Origin: Halomontanus rarus | GTDB taxonomy: Archaea; Halobacteriota; Halobacteria; Halobacteriales; Natrialbaceae | Reading direction: 5' to 3' (one strand) | Assembly: GCF_029338335.1 (NCBI RefSeq) | Contig: NZ_CP119796.1 | DNA length: 64,000 bases | In this document: piece after piece, positions 42,082 through 51,029 of the stretch | Position numbering within the stretch: the first letter of the stretch is position 1 | Layout of the letters: the number at the start of each line of letters is the position of its first letter | Made by a program: the position numbers and the translations under genes | Notes under the pieces: generated by a model | Seen by the model: only the letters and a program-made list of their open reading frames with translations | Told to the model about the DNA's origin: nothing | Database searches by the model: none

Positions 42082-42369
42082 TCAATGTTTCAACTGCGTC
42101 GCAATCGAGCGCATGTCCGCGATCGATTCGACCTCTTCTAGGAGATCCTCGCGCTGGCGGACGTCTTCGGAACTGGCCCCGTAGGCGCGGACGTACTCCG
42201 CACGGCTGTGTTCGGTGAACGCGTGGCGGATCGCGAGATAGCCGTCCGGAACGACGGTTCCGCACACTTTACACTCGAGGCGTTCGTGTTTCGACGCCTG
42301 GTGGACGATCGCCGACTCGACGTCGTCGAAGACCGACCCGCAGCCGTCGATTCCACATTCCCAGGGCAT
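42082..42369 (-). CDS. C2H2-type zinc-finger protein
   Basis: Protein of 95 residues with two zinc-finger-like motifs: CGIDGCGSVFDDVESAIVHQ with a following H, and CKVCGTVV with HAFTEH. The C terminus is an acidic helix. Such small C2H2 proteins (DUF7565-type) occur in haloarchaea; the role is unknown, DNA or protein binding being likely. A minus-strand ACCTTTACGC about 29 bases upstream supports the start. Confidence 0.8.
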   Translation of the reverse strand: MPWECGIDGCGSVFDDVESAIVHQASKHERLECKVCGTVVPDGYLAIRHAFTEHSRAEYVRAYGASSEDVRQREDLLEEVESIADMRSIATQLKH

Positions 42370-42538
42370 CCCTGCGGGTGAATCGGTCGGGGAGCGTAAA
42401 GGTCTTTTCGCCGATCCGTCCTGGTCAGAATCTCGTAGGGCTCGACCGTCGTTCGCGACGATCCTCCTCGAAATCGAACACGAGCCGAACGGGGTCCGAA
42501 TCAGAATTCATAACTCTCCACTCCCGAAAGGCACTGCC

Positions 42539-43309
42539 GTGACTGCCAGCGAGGAGTTTCGGGTCGACCCACACGTCAAAATTCTGAACGATCGCGTCGT
42601 CGAACGAGCGGTCGCGACCGGCCTCGATGCCATCGTCTACGCCCCCCATTTCACGCGACTCCCCGAAATTCAGGCCCGAGCGGAACGCTACTCGAGTGAC
42701 GACCTGCTCGTGATCCCCGCTCGCGAGGTCTTCACGGGTTCGTGGCGCGACCGCAAACACGTCCTCGCGATCGGCCTCTCGGAGCCGGTGCCGGATTTCA
42801 TCTCGCTCGAGGCCGCAATGGTCGAATTCGACCGTCAGGACGCCGCCGTCATCGCACCCCATCCGGAGTTTCTGAACGTCAGCCTCTCCGAATCAGATCT
42901 TCGGATCTACCGCGAGACGGTCGACGGCGTCGAAATTCACAATCCGAAGTGTCTTCCACCACACGATCGACGGGCCCGCGAACTCGCCGCACAATTCGAC
43001 TATCCACCGGTTGCCTCCTCGTACGCTCACCTGCTGTCGACCGTCGGCGTCTCCCACACCGCATTCGACGCCGCCATCGGGATCGATTCCGCCGCTGATC
43101 TCGTGACCGCCCTGCGCGAGGGTGCCCCGCGACGCGTCGTCCCCGCCACCGGTTTCACCCGGTGGAAGACGACAGCATGCGAACTCGCACACCTCGGCTG
43201 GGAGAACACGTGGGAGAAGGTCGACCGGCTCTTCCTCCAGGGAATCGAGGCGACCCACCCCTATCACATCGCCTACGACGGGAAGTTCGACGACGTCTCC
43301 GTCTACTGA
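42539..43309 (+). CDS. PHP-domain protein
   Basis: Protein of 256 residues with a PHP-type metallophosphoesterase fold. His/Asp positions are visible in VDPHVKI, YAPHFTRL, PAREVFTG, APHPEF, VEIHNPK and ASSYAHLL, though the first HxH is reduced to DPH. The C-terminal part (LREGAPRRVV) is typical of PHP-associated proteins. Start is GTG at 42539 with TATA-like TTCATAACT about 28 bases upstream. It ends seven bases inside the convergent Mut7-C gene. Substrate unknown. Confidence 0.78.
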   Translation: MTASEEFRVDPHVKILNDRVVERAVATGLDAIVYAPHFTRLPEIQARAERYSSDDLLVIPAREVFTGSWRDRKHVLAIGLSEPVPDFISLEAAMVEFDRQDAAVIAPHPEFLNVSLSESDLRIYRETVDGVEIHNPKCLPPHDRRARELAAQFDYPPVASSYAHLLSTVGVSHTAFDAAIGIDSAADLVTALREGAPRRVVPATGFTRWKTTACELAHLGWENTWEKVDRLFLQGIEATHPYHIAYDGKFDDVSVY

Positions 43310-43860
43310 CCGTCCGTTTCGTCCGCGCCAGCACCCGTCTCGAGCGCCCCCGTTCCGTTCGCACCTCCCGTTCGACTCCCGACTCGAGCGAGCGTCTCCC
43401 GAACCCGATCCCAGTGGCTCCCCGTCCAGAACCACTGCCCGCAATCGCGACACCACCAGACGCGTTCCTCGCCGGGATCGGGTGCGTACTCGGGCGTCGA
43501 GTCCGGCGTCTCGGTCACGCGCTCGAGTCGCCCGTTACACCGACCGCAGCGGGTCGGCTCGTCGGCGAGTTCCAGCCGGACGCCCGCCTCCTCGAGTTCT
43601 ACCAGTTGATCTTCGACCGCGAGTGACTCGAGGAGGATGGCGTCCACGTCCGCACCCGCGTTCCCGCCCGTATCCGCGTCCTCGGCCCGCGCCGCCAGTG
43701 CGACGTCTCGCGTGAGGATCGTCCGGCGTTCACTGCGGGCGACCGCGAGGAGGTCGTCGTCGACCTCGAGGTTCCGATCGCCGGCGTAGGCGGTGTCGTA
43801 GCCGCACATTCGGAGGTAGGAGACGAGACCGCCGCACATGACGTCGACGAGGAAGGGCAT
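43303..43860 (-). CDS. Mut7-C RNase-domain protein
   Basis: Protein of 185 residues: a PIN-like Mut7-C nuclease domain with acidic residues (FLVDVMCGGLVSYLRMCG, DRNLEVDDDLL, ILTRDVALAAR) followed by a zinc ribbon (RCGRCNGRLE and WCRDCGQWFW). The start at 43860 lies 33 bases after the polX stop, so it is the last gene of a DUF5788-polX-Mut7-C operon. RNA or DNA as target is unknown. The C-terminal 25 residues are Gly/Ala/Thr-rich. Confidence 0.87.
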   Translation of the reverse strand: MPFLVDVMCGGLVSYLRMCGYDTAYAGDRNLEVDDDLLAVARSERRTILTRDVALAARAEDADTGGNAGADVDAILLESLAVEDQLVELEEAGVRLELADEPTRCGRCNGRLERVTETPDSTPEYAPDPGEERVWWCRDCGQWFWTGSHWDRVRETLARVGSRTGGANGTGALETGAGADETDGQ

Positions 43861-43892
43861 GGTTTGGTGTGGTATGTGCCGGAAACACGATC

Positions 43893-45650
43893 TCAGTGCA
43901 GGAACGCCCGCAACTCCTCGAGTCCCCACGTGTTGAGCACGTCCGCCGGCTCCGCCCACCCGCGACGGGCGGTGTGGACGCCCCAGCGAACGAACTCGAG
44001 CGTCGCGGGTCGATGCGCGTCCGTGTCGACGGCGATCGTCGCCCCCTCCTCGAGAGCGGCCTGAACGGCGCTGCCCCAGAGGTCGAGCCGGTGGGGATTG
44101 GCGTTGACCTCGAGTGCGGTGCCGTGTTCGGCGGCGGCCTCGCCGAGGGTCGCGGCGTCGAAGGCGAGCCCCTCGCGCTGGTTGAGCAGCCGACCGCTGG
44201 GGTGGCCGAGGATGTCCACCGCCGGATTCTCGATCGCGGCGAGCAGGCGCTCGGTCGCCTCCTCGGAGCGTTGGTCGAGAGCGCTGTGCGGCGAGGCGAC
44301 GATCACGTCGAGTTCGTCGACGACGGCGTCCGTGAGACCGATCTCTCCCGCCGCGTCGATATTGGCCTCGATCCCCGCGAGAACCTCGATCTCGCTGGCG
44401 GCGTTCGTCTCGCGGATCGCCTCGACTTGCTCTAAGATTTCGGTGTCCGAGAGACCCATACCGCCGACGACGCCGGGGCCCTCGGCGTGGTCGGCGATCG
44501 CGTAGTAGTCGTAGCCCTGCTCCTCGGCGGCGGCGACCATCTCGTCGATCGTGTTGTTGCCGTCGGACCACTCCGTGTGGGTGTGGAGGTCGCCGCGGAT
44601 ATCCGCGCGGGTGAGAAGGTCCGGCAGCGCCCCGTCGGCCGCGGCGGCGATCTCGCCGCGGTCCTCGCGCAACTCGGGCGGCATCCACGGGAGGCCGAGC
44701 GCTTCGTACATCCCCTCCTCCGTCTCGCCGGCGACGCGGTCGCCGACGCGCTGGCCGGCGTCGGGATCGTCCACACCGGACACGTCGAACGCCCCGTACT
44801 CGTTCAACTTCATCCCGCGATCGATCGCGTAGTTGCGCAGGCGGACGTTGTGATCCTTGCTCCCCGTGAAGTACTGCAACGCGGCGCCGAACTCCTCGGG
44901 AATCACCACGCGCAGGTCGACGCGGACGTCGCCGACGCGGACGCTCGCCTTCTCCGGCCCGGATTCGATCTCGTCGTCGACCGAACTCCACTCGACGAAC
45001 GCCTCGACGACGTCTTCGCTCGAGTCGCTGGCAACGAGGACGTCCACGTCGCCGATCGTCTCGCGCCACCGGCGGATCGAGCCGGCGACCTCGCAGCGCT
45101 CGACCGACTCGAGGGACTCGAGGTAGTCGAGCACGTCGTCGGCCAGCGGCCGCGCCTCGCCGAGCAACTGGCGCTCGCCGATGGTTCGGGCGAACTCGAC
45201 GTTCTCGAGGATGTTCTCCTCGGTTTTCGCGCCGAAGCCCTTCACCTCCCGAATCTCGCCCGCTTCGGCGGCGGCCTCGAGGTCGTCGAGCGTCCGAACG
45301 TCGAGTTCGCGGTAGAGTGTGCCGACCGTCTTGGGGCCGACGCCTTCGACCCGCGTCAGGGCGACGATGTCGACCGGCAGCTCCTCGCGCAGTTCCTCGA
45401 GTTCCTCGATCTCGCCGGTCTCGACGTACTCGACGATCTTCGAGGAGATGGCGTCGCCGACGCCCTCCACGTCGTCAAGGGCCTCCTCGTCGCCGCTCTC
45501 GACGAGGTCGGCGAGGGGGGCGGGGTGGGCCTTGATCGCGTCGGCCGCCCGGCGGTAGGCGCGGGGCTTGTACTCGACGTCGTCGGCCTCGAGGAGGTCC
45601 GCGAACTCCTCGAAGCGAGCGGCGAGTTCGGCGTTGGTCGCTCGCGTCAT
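43893..45650 (-). CDS. polX: Family X DNA polymerase / 3'-5' exonuclease PolX
   Basis: Repair polymerase (585 residues). Order: helix-hairpin-helix DNA-binding region (VEGVGDAISSKIVEYVE, VEGVGPKTVGTLY), nucleotidyltransferase palm with GSIRRW and the Asp pair in GDVDVLV near residue 215, then a PHP nuclease domain (DLHTHTEWSDGNNT near 352, ADHAEGPG, VDTDAHR). This matches bacterial/archaeal PolX, used in base-excision repair. Its start directly abuts the stop of the DUF5788 gene, and Mut7-C follows in the same operon. Confidence 0.95.
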   Translation of the reverse strand: MTRATNAELAARFEEFADLLEADDVEYKPRAYRRAADAIKAHPAPLADLVESGDEEALDDVEGVGDAISSKIVEYVETGEIEELEELREELPVDIVALTRVEGVGPKTVGTLYRELDVRTLDDLEAAAEAGEIREVKGFGAKTEENILENVEFARTIGERQLLGEARPLADDVLDYLESLESVERCEVAGSIRRWRETIGDVDVLVASDSSEDVVEAFVEWSSVDDEIESGPEKASVRVGDVRVDLRVVIPEEFGAALQYFTGSKDHNVRLRNYAIDRGMKLNEYGAFDVSGVDDPDAGQRVGDRVAGETEEGMYEALGLPWMPPELREDRGEIAAAADGALPDLLTRADIRGDLHTHTEWSDGNNTIDEMVAAAEEQGYDYYAIADHAEGPGVVGGMGLSDTEILEQVEAIRETNAASEIEVLAGIEANIDAAGEIGLTDAVVDELDVIVASPHSALDQRSEEATERLLAAIENPAVDILGHPSGRLLNQREGLAFDAATLGEAAAEHGTALEVNANPHRLDLWGSAVQAALEEGATIAVDTDAHRPATLEFVRWGVHTARRGWAEPADVLNTWGLEELRAFLH

Positions 45651-46091
45651 CTACCGTCCCCTCCGGGCGGACGCGTCGTCGTCGCGACCGAGCGCCTTCT
45701 TCAGGAAGCCCATCCACCGTTTCGTGTCGGCGGCCTGCTGAGCCTGTTGCTCGCGCTCGAGGTCCGTCGGTCCGAGGCTCTGAAGGGCGTTGAGCGCCCG
45801 GTCGATGCCGATGATGCTGCCGGCGAGTTCCTCGCCTTCCGCCCGGGTGACGTCACCTTCCTCGATCCGTTCGAGGCGCTGGACCCGCTCGCGTCGCAAA
45901 TTCTTCTTCGCCCGCTCGACGCGCTCGCGTTCGCCGGCGGGGACCGTCTCGCGGCGCTTGATCTCGAAGACGAACTCCCGGAGATCGATCTCTTCGCCCT
46001 GGATCTCGATCCGGTCGGGAATGTCCGCGCCGACGGTCGCCCCCTCGCGCTCGACGCGCTCGAGCAGCTGCTTGCGCTCGTACGGTTTCAT
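45651..46091 (-). CDS. DUF5788 family protein
   Basis: Protein of 146 residues, mostly helical and highly charged (MKPYERKQLLERVEREGAT, RRERVQRLERIEEGDVTR). The start at 46091 is supported by a minus-strand ACATTTTT centred 27 bases upstream; the longer frame would pass through the promoter. It is the first gene of the operon with polX (0-base spacing) and Mut7-C, which suggests a link to DNA repair, but no activity is known. Confidence 0.8.
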   Translation of the reverse strand: MKPYERKQLLERVEREGATVGADIPDRIEIQGEEIDLREFVFEIKRRETVPAGERERVERAKKNLRRERVQRLERIEEGDVTRAEGEELAGSIIGIDRALNALQSLGPTDLEREQQAQQAADTKRWMGFLKKALGRDDDASARRGR

Positions 46092-46213
46092 GTCTCGAAC
46101 TGCGGGTCCGGGCGGGAAAAATGTACGTCCCCACGCCGTAGCCCGGTTGCGGTGACGTGACTCGAGCGAGAGAACCCCAAACCCCATAGCAGTCGACCAC
46201 ATACCCCCGGCCA

Positions 46214-47134
46214 ATGGCCAAGTGCGACGTGTGTGGGAAAGACGAAAGCATGCCGTACAACTGTCGGCACTGCGGGGGCACCTACTGTGGGGAACACCGG
46301 TTGCCCGAGAACCACGACTGTACGGGACTGCAGAACTGGAACGATCCCTCCGGGGTGTTCGACAGCGGATTCGACGACAGCGTCAACGACAGCGGGACGT
46401 CGAGAGCCTCGAGTATCACCTCGAAACTCCCGATCGATACGGGACCGGGCGGCCCGCTGGCGTACTTCCGCGGGAACATGACGTACACGTTCCTCGCGCT
46501 CATGTGGGTGACGTTCCTCGCACAGATGATCGCCGGTGTCGCACTATCACGACAGACTCAACTCTCTATTTTCTACTTCACGACCTTCAACCCGGAATAC
46601 GTGTGGACGTGGTTCATTTCGGTCTTCTCACACGGTGGACTGATGCACATCGTTTTCAACAGCATCGTGATATTCTTCTTCGGGCCGCTCGTCGAGCGGT
46701 ACGTCGGCTCACGGAACTTCGGGATTCTCTTCGTCGTGAGCGGCGTGCTCGCCGGCATGGGTCAGATCGGTATCTCGCTCGTGCAAAGTGAGCCCGCGGC
46801 CGTTCTCGGTGCCAGCGGTGCCGCACTCGCGATCATGGGCGTCCTGACGGTGCTGAATCCGAGCCTCAAGGTCTACCTGTACTTCATCCTTCCAGTCCCG
46901 CTCTGGCTGCTCACGATCGGGACTGCGGTCGTCAGCCTCGCTTTCATCGGCGGTGGCGCTGCCGGCGGCGGTGGGATTGCCCACGCAGCCCATCTCGTCG
47001 GGCTCCTCATCGGTCTCGCGTACGGTGAATACATCAAGCGAACCCGGAACGTTAGAACTCCGAACCAGTTCCAGTTGGGCGGTGGCGGCCCCGGCGGTCC
47101 GGGCGGGCCCGGACGCGGTCGCGGACCGTTCTGA
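46214..47134 (+). CDS. Rhomboid intramembrane protease with zinc finger
   Basis: Serine protease within the membrane (306 residues). Residues 1-40 are an AN1-type zinc finger (CDVCGKDE, CRHCGGTYCGEH, NHDC). Six hydrophobic helices follow, with the catalytic Ser in GASGAALAI near residue 197 and catalytic His in AHAAHLVGLL near 255; HGGLMHIVFN supplies the usual oxyanion-side residues. The tail is Gly/Pro-rich. Rhomboids cleave membrane helices; the substrate is unknown. The gene is divergent from the DUF5788-polX operon. Confidence 0.93.
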   Translation: MAKCDVCGKDESMPYNCRHCGGTYCGEHRLPENHDCTGLQNWNDPSGVFDSGFDDSVNDSGTSRASSITSKLPIDTGPGGPLAYFRGNMTYTFLALMWVTFLAQMIAGVALSRQTQLSIFYFTTFNPEYVWTWFISVFSHGGLMHIVFNSIVIFFFGPLVERYVGSRNFGILFVVSGVLAGMGQIGISLVQSEPAAVLGASGAALAIMGVLTVLNPSLKVYLYFILPVPLWLLTIGTAVVSLAFIGGGAAGGGGIAHAAHLVGLLIGLAYGEYIKRTRNVRTPNQFQLGGGGPGGPGGPGRGRGPF

Positions 47135-47252
47135 TCTCGACTGCCGACTCCCCGCGCTCCACTCACCGCTTACTGGTCACTATTCACTGTTCACCGCTCA
47201 CCGCTCTCACGAAACCCCACCACTGATTTTCGCGCGTCCCTTCCGTCCGGTG

Positions 47253-48059
47253 ATGACACCGCGCCCCGACCTCGCACCCGACGCCACGCTCTCGCGCGAG
47301 GAGATGGAAACCCTCCAGCGCGAGATCGCCGACGTCGCGGTCTTCGAAGACGACGACCCGCCGCTCGAGCCCGAGAGCCTCTCGAACCCGCTGGCCGCGA
47401 CGTCCACCGGCGGCGAACCGCCGGTCGTCGCCGGCGTCGATCAGTCGTTTCTCTTAGACGACAACGAAGAAGACGACCGCGCCCTCAGCGCCGTCGTCGC
47501 GATGCAGGCCGGCGAGGTGATCGAACGCGTCTTCGCCGTGACGCCCCTCGAGATCCCCTACATCCCCGGCCTCCTCTCCTTTCGCGAGGGACGGCCGATC
47601 TTAGACGCACTCGAGGAGCTGTCCGTCGAACCGGACCTCTATCTCTTCGACGGCAGCGGCCGCATTCACTTCCGGCAGGCCGGCATCGCGACCCACATGG
47701 GCGTCGTCCGAGACGTGCCGAGCATCGGCGTCGCGAAGAGCCTGCTCTGCGGCGTGCCCCGGGACGACACCGAAAACCTGCCGGCGGGGACGACGGTCCC
47801 GATCGAGGCGAACGAGCGGGTCGACGCTCCCGAGGGTACCCTGCTCGGATACGCCGTCCAGACCAAGCAGTACCAGTCCTCGAGCCGATACGTCAATCCG
47901 CTGTACGTCAGTTCCGGCCACCGTGTCGGTCCCGAAACCGCCGCCGACGCCGTTCTCGCGCTCTCGGAGGGGTACAAACTGCCGGAGCCGGTTCGACTGG
48001 CCGACAGCTACGCGACCGAGGCGAAAGGGGAGTTCGTGGCCGTCGACGAGAGCGGGTAG
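47253..48059 (+). CDS. nfi: Endonuclease V
   Basis: Deoxyinosine/inosine-cutting repair enzyme (268 residues). Catalytic Asp is in VAGVDQSF near residue 65, with IPGLLSFRE near 110, DLYLFDGSGRIHFRQAG near 135 and GVAKSLLCG near 160. ATG at 47253 is chosen because TGATTTT lies about 27 bases upstream. The N-terminal 60 residues before the core are typical of haloarchaeal members. Confidence 0.93.
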   Translation: MTPRPDLAPDATLSREEMETLQREIADVAVFEDDDPPLEPESLSNPLAATSTGGEPPVVAGVDQSFLLDDNEEDDRALSAVVAMQAGEVIERVFAVTPLEIPYIPGLLSFREGRPILDALEELSVEPDLYLFDGSGRIHFRQAGIATHMGVVRDVPSIGVAKSLLCGVPRDDTENLPAGTTVPIEANERVDAPEGTLLGYAVQTKQYQSSSRYVNPLYVSSGHRVGPETAADAVLALSEGYKLPEPVRLADSYATEAKGEFVAVDESG

Positions 48060-48168
48060 CGAGCCGGCCGCGACGTCGCTCGACGCCCGTTCGAGACAGC
48101 GGTCCGAACACTCCAGCGAGCGCGAAAAACCGTCGGTACTTAGGTGTCGTCGCTCGAACGAATCGCGC

Positions 48169-49209
48169 ATGACCATCGTCGAGGATGCAGAGGGTACCGA
48201 CGAGGACGGCGACGCGGAACCGACTGCCGTGGCCGACGGCGGGGCCGGGACGCAGGACGCGAGCGGCGCCGCCGATAGCGGCCCCGAAGCCGGGACCGAG
48301 ACGACCGTCGACACGAGTCCGACGACCGCCCCCGGCGGTCAGGACGAACGCACCACGGGAGCCGGCGCCGACACGGACGACTACACCCGCAAGAAGTGCG
48401 TGCTCATCACTGGCTGTTCGTCGGGGATCGGCCGAGCGACCGCCGAGGCCTTCTTGGAGGAGGACTGGCGCGTCGTCGCCACCGCCCGCAACACCGACGA
48501 CATCGCCGACCTCGCCGAGGCCGGCTGCGTGACCCGCGAACTCGACGTCACCGACCCGGGCCAGGTCGCCCGCACCGTCGAGCGAACCGTCGAACTCGGC
48601 GGCGCGATCGACTGCGTGGTGAACAACGCCGGCTACGCCCAGATGGGGCCCCTCGAGGACGTCTCGATGAACGACCTCCATCGGCAGTTCGACGTCAACG
48701 TCTACGGCCCGCACCGACTCACTCGAGCTGCGCTCCCCCACATGCGCGCGCAGGGGAAGGGGCGGATCGTCAACGTCTCGAGCGTGCTCGGACGCGTCTC
48801 GTTCCCCGGGACGGGGGCGTACTCGGGGACGAAGTTCGCCGTCGAGGCGATGAGCGATTCCCTTCGCGCGGAGGTCGAGGAGTTCGATATCGACGTCGTG
48901 GTCGTCGAACCGGGGCCGGTCGACACGAGTTTCGTCGACCGCGTCGACGACGAACTGCCCGACGAGAATCGGACGCCGGCCTACGAGGAGCTGTACGAAC
49001 TCTACGACGACGCGCAGCTGGTCGGCGGCGGCGGACCGCTCGCGGTCGATCCCGAAGAGGTCGCGACGGCGATTCTGCAGGTCAGCACCTGTGTCGAACC
49101 GCCGGCCCGCTATCCCGTCGGTGCCGTCGCCCAATTCGGCATCTACGCGCGATACCTGCCGGATAGCGTCCGTGACGCCGCGTATGGACTCCTCCGAAAG
49201 CTCGTCTGA
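48169..49209 (+). CDS. Short-chain dehydrogenase with long acidic N terminus
   Basis: NAD(P)-dependent oxidoreductase of the classical SDR type (346 residues). The nucleotide motif TGCSSGIG is near residue 82, NNAGYAQ near 152, catalytic Ser in VNVSSVLG and YSGTK near 223. The first 70 residues are a low-complexity Ala/Asp/Gly/Thr segment unlike the usual 250-residue SDR; it is in frame, and the TATA-like GTACTTAGG fits the start at 48169, so the extension seems real. Homologues in this subgroup act on steroid-like or aldehyde substrates; the substrate is unknown. Confidence 0.85.
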   Translation: MTIVEDAEGTDEDGDAEPTAVADGGAGTQDASGAADSGPEAGTETTVDTSPTTAPGGQDERTTGAGADTDDYTRKKCVLITGCSSGIGRATAEAFLEEDWRVVATARNTDDIADLAEAGCVTRELDVTDPGQVARTVERTVELGGAIDCVVNNAGYAQMGPLEDVSMNDLHRQFDVNVYGPHRLTRAALPHMRAQGKGRIVNVSSVLGRVSFPGTGAYSGTKFAVEAMSDSLRAEVEEFDIDVVVVEPGPVDTSFVDRVDDELPDENRTPAYEELYELYDDAQLVGGGGPLAVDPEEVATAILQVSTCVEPPARYPVGAVAQFGIYARYLPDSVRDAAYGLLRKLV

Positions 49210-49249
49210 ATCGAACGGCTTTCGATCGAGCGGTCGAGGGTGAGACCGA

Positions 49250-49320
49250 TTCGTTGCTCGAGCGTGAGTGAGGATGAGAGTGTGCGTGAGAGTGAGAGAC
49301 GTGCGTGCGTAAAAGCGGAC
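49250..49320. repeat. GAGNGTGNGN-type simple repeat
   Basis: Imperfect repeats (GCGTGAGTGAG, GAGAGTGTGCG, GAGAGTGAGAG) occupy the gap between the convergent SDR and ArsA-type genes. No gene or hairpin was found. Confidence 0.5.
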
Positions 49321-49345
49321 GGAGTACGAAGACGAACCGAGTCAC

Positions 49346-50476
49346 CTACCGCAAACAGGCCGCGACGACCTCGAGCATCGTCTCTCCGCGAACTTCCTCC
49401 GCGAACAGCGGGACCCGCCGGACGTCGGTTCCCCGGAACAGTTCCTGTGCCTCCGCGAGAGCCTTCTGCTGGACGTCCCACCGACGCTGACAGAACTCGC
49501 AATCCTCGAGATTCGGACTCAGGAACTCGCCCTGTACGTCGTCGGTGACGTCCGCCAGCGGCTCCATCACCCTGTTGACGACGACGGTTCCGATCGGGAT
49601 CTCGAACTCCTCGAGTTGCTGGCGCAGGCGCTTGGACTCGAAGACGCTCATCTCCTCGGGGACCATGACGATCCGGAAGTCCGTCCGTTCCGGATCCCGC
49701 AACGCCGCCCGCAATCGTTCGATGCGCTCGCGGAGGACTTCCAGATCCTCGAGATCCTCGCCGCCCTCTTCGGGGGCCTCGCCGCCGAACATTCCCTTGA
49801 CGCCGTCGATCATCCCGCCGATCCGCTGGCGAAAGGAGATGATCCGACCCATCATCGTGTCCATGATCTCCGGGAGTTCCAAGAGGCGGAGCGTGTGACC
49901 GGTCGGCGCGGTGTCGACGACGACGCGGTCGAATCGCGGGTCGTCCATGTACTCGAGCAGGAGCTGCATCGCGGCGGCCTCGTCTGCGCCGGGCATCGCG
50001 CCGCCGAAGAGGGCGTCCATCGGGGCGTCTTCCCCGAGCATGTCGCCGAGTCCGCCCAGGCCGCCGCCCTCGGCGGCGAAGGCCGCCTGCCCCTCCTCGA
50101 GTGCGGCGTCGGGGTCGATCTCCGCGGCCCAAAGCGGGACGTCCTCGCGGATCCGCTCCGGGTTGGCCGGGACGTCGAGTTCGTACGTGTCCGAAAGCGA
50201 GTGGGCGGGGTCAGTCGAGACGACGAGCGTCGCGGCGCCGCGGCGGGCGCTATCGAGGGCCGTCGCCGCGGCCATCGTCGTCTTTCCGACGCCGCCCTTG
50301 CCGCCGTAGAGGACGTATTCGGGGCCGTCGACGTCCTCCGTCGACGGATCGACGTCGATGGTCCGGGTTTGGCGCTCCTCGACGGAGTCCGTCGGCGTCA
50401 CCTCGATCGTGTTGTCATCGGCCTCGCTTCCGCTCGACTCCGCCTCGTCGACCGGTTCGACGTCGAGTCCACTCAT
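49346..50476 (-). CDS. ArsA/Get3-type ATPase
   Basis: Deviant Walker-A ATPase (376 residues) of the ArsA/Get3 family. P-loop GGKGGVGKTT near residue 60, STDPAHSLSD near 85, DTAPTGHTLRLLELP near 180 and a late CEFCQRRW segment whose CxxC could bind zinc as in Get3. Get3 targets tail-anchored proteins, ArsA powers arsenite export; no ars genes are present, which favours a Get3-like role. The first 50 residues are acidic and disordered. Start at 50476 (MSGLDVEPVDE) is preferred to the longer frame to 50581. Confidence 0.88.
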   Translation of the reverse strand: MSGLDVEPVDEAESSGSEADDNTIEVTPTDSVEERQTRTIDVDPSTEDVDGPEYVLYGGKGGVGKTTMAAATALDSARRGAATLVVSTDPAHSLSDTYELDVPANPERIREDVPLWAAEIDPDAALEEGQAAFAAEGGGLGGLGDMLGEDAPMDALFGGAMPGADEAAAMQLLLEYMDDPRFDRVVVDTAPTGHTLRLLELPEIMDTMMGRIISFRQRIGGMIDGVKGMFGGEAPEEGGEDLEDLEVLRERIERLRAALRDPERTDFRIVMVPEEMSVFESKRLRQQLEEFEIPIGTVVVNRVMEPLADVTDDVQGEFLSPNLEDCEFCQRRWDVQQKALAEAQELFRGTDVRRVPLFAEEVRGETMLEVVAACLR

Positions 50477-50702
50477 GATCGACGCTTCCCCGTCCGGACA
50501 CGAGTATTCGTCGGTCCCGTTCGGTCGAGAACTGGAGGTCTCGAGGTCTCGAGGTCGAGCCTCTGCGTGGTCCTTATACACACACGGATGCCTGAGAACA
50601 GCCTGATACTGGCTTATTCGTTTAATGGATAGTATTAACTACAGGATCGTGGTTTTCCCGCTCGAGTTGAACACGGTGGTGCGTTCGACCGAACCCCCGA
50701 CT

Positions 50703-51029
50703 ATGCCAACTGAGCTCGAATCCGCGACGCAGACGACCGAAGTCGACCCAACGACTGAAACCGAATCGACGACTGAGACCGAACCGACACGCAAACTCTT
50801 CCCCTACGAGGACGGCTCCGAACGCGTCGGAACCTCGTTACCTGTCGCATCGGCCCGCGGCGTTCTTCGCCCGGTCGGGGGCGACTCAAGCAGCGACACC
50901 GACGACCGCGGGCAGACACGGCGTGACGCGGTCGGCTCGACGGCCTGTCCCGACTGCGGCGGCGAGACGATCAACGGCGCTGGACTGTTCGCGTGTCGCG
51001 ATTGCGAGTGGACTGGAGCGCTCCGGTAG
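50703..51029 (+). CDS. Small zinc-ribbon protein
   Basis: Protein of 108 residues. A low-complexity Thr/Glu N terminus (TTETESTTETEPTRK) precedes RKLFPYEDGSERVG, then a C-terminal zinc ribbon CPDCGGET and CRDCEWTG. Resembles the many CPxCG zinc-finger proteins of haloarchaea, some of which act in regulation or biofilm formation; no role can be given here. The sequence upstream (50612-50640) is AT-rich with TTTAATGGATAG and may hold the promoter, giving a leader of some length. Confidence 0.72.
   Translation: MPTELESATQTTEVDPTTETESTTETEPTRKLFPYEDGSERVGTSLPVASARGVLRPVGGDSSSDTDDRGQTRRDAVGSTACPDCGGETINGAGLFACRDCEWTGALR

Noticed and set aside
41893..42141. 82-residue plus-strand frame after spt5
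   Set aside because: It crosses the intergenic hairpin and overlaps the zinc-finger gene in antisense; no promoter spacing.
43303..46091. PHP, PolX and Mut7-C genes as a defence island
   Set aside because: All are widespread repair/housekeeping families, and no hallmark defence gene or integrase is present.
44487..46160. 557-residue plus-strand frame antisense to polX and DUF5788
   Set aside because: Antisense shadow of well-identified genes.
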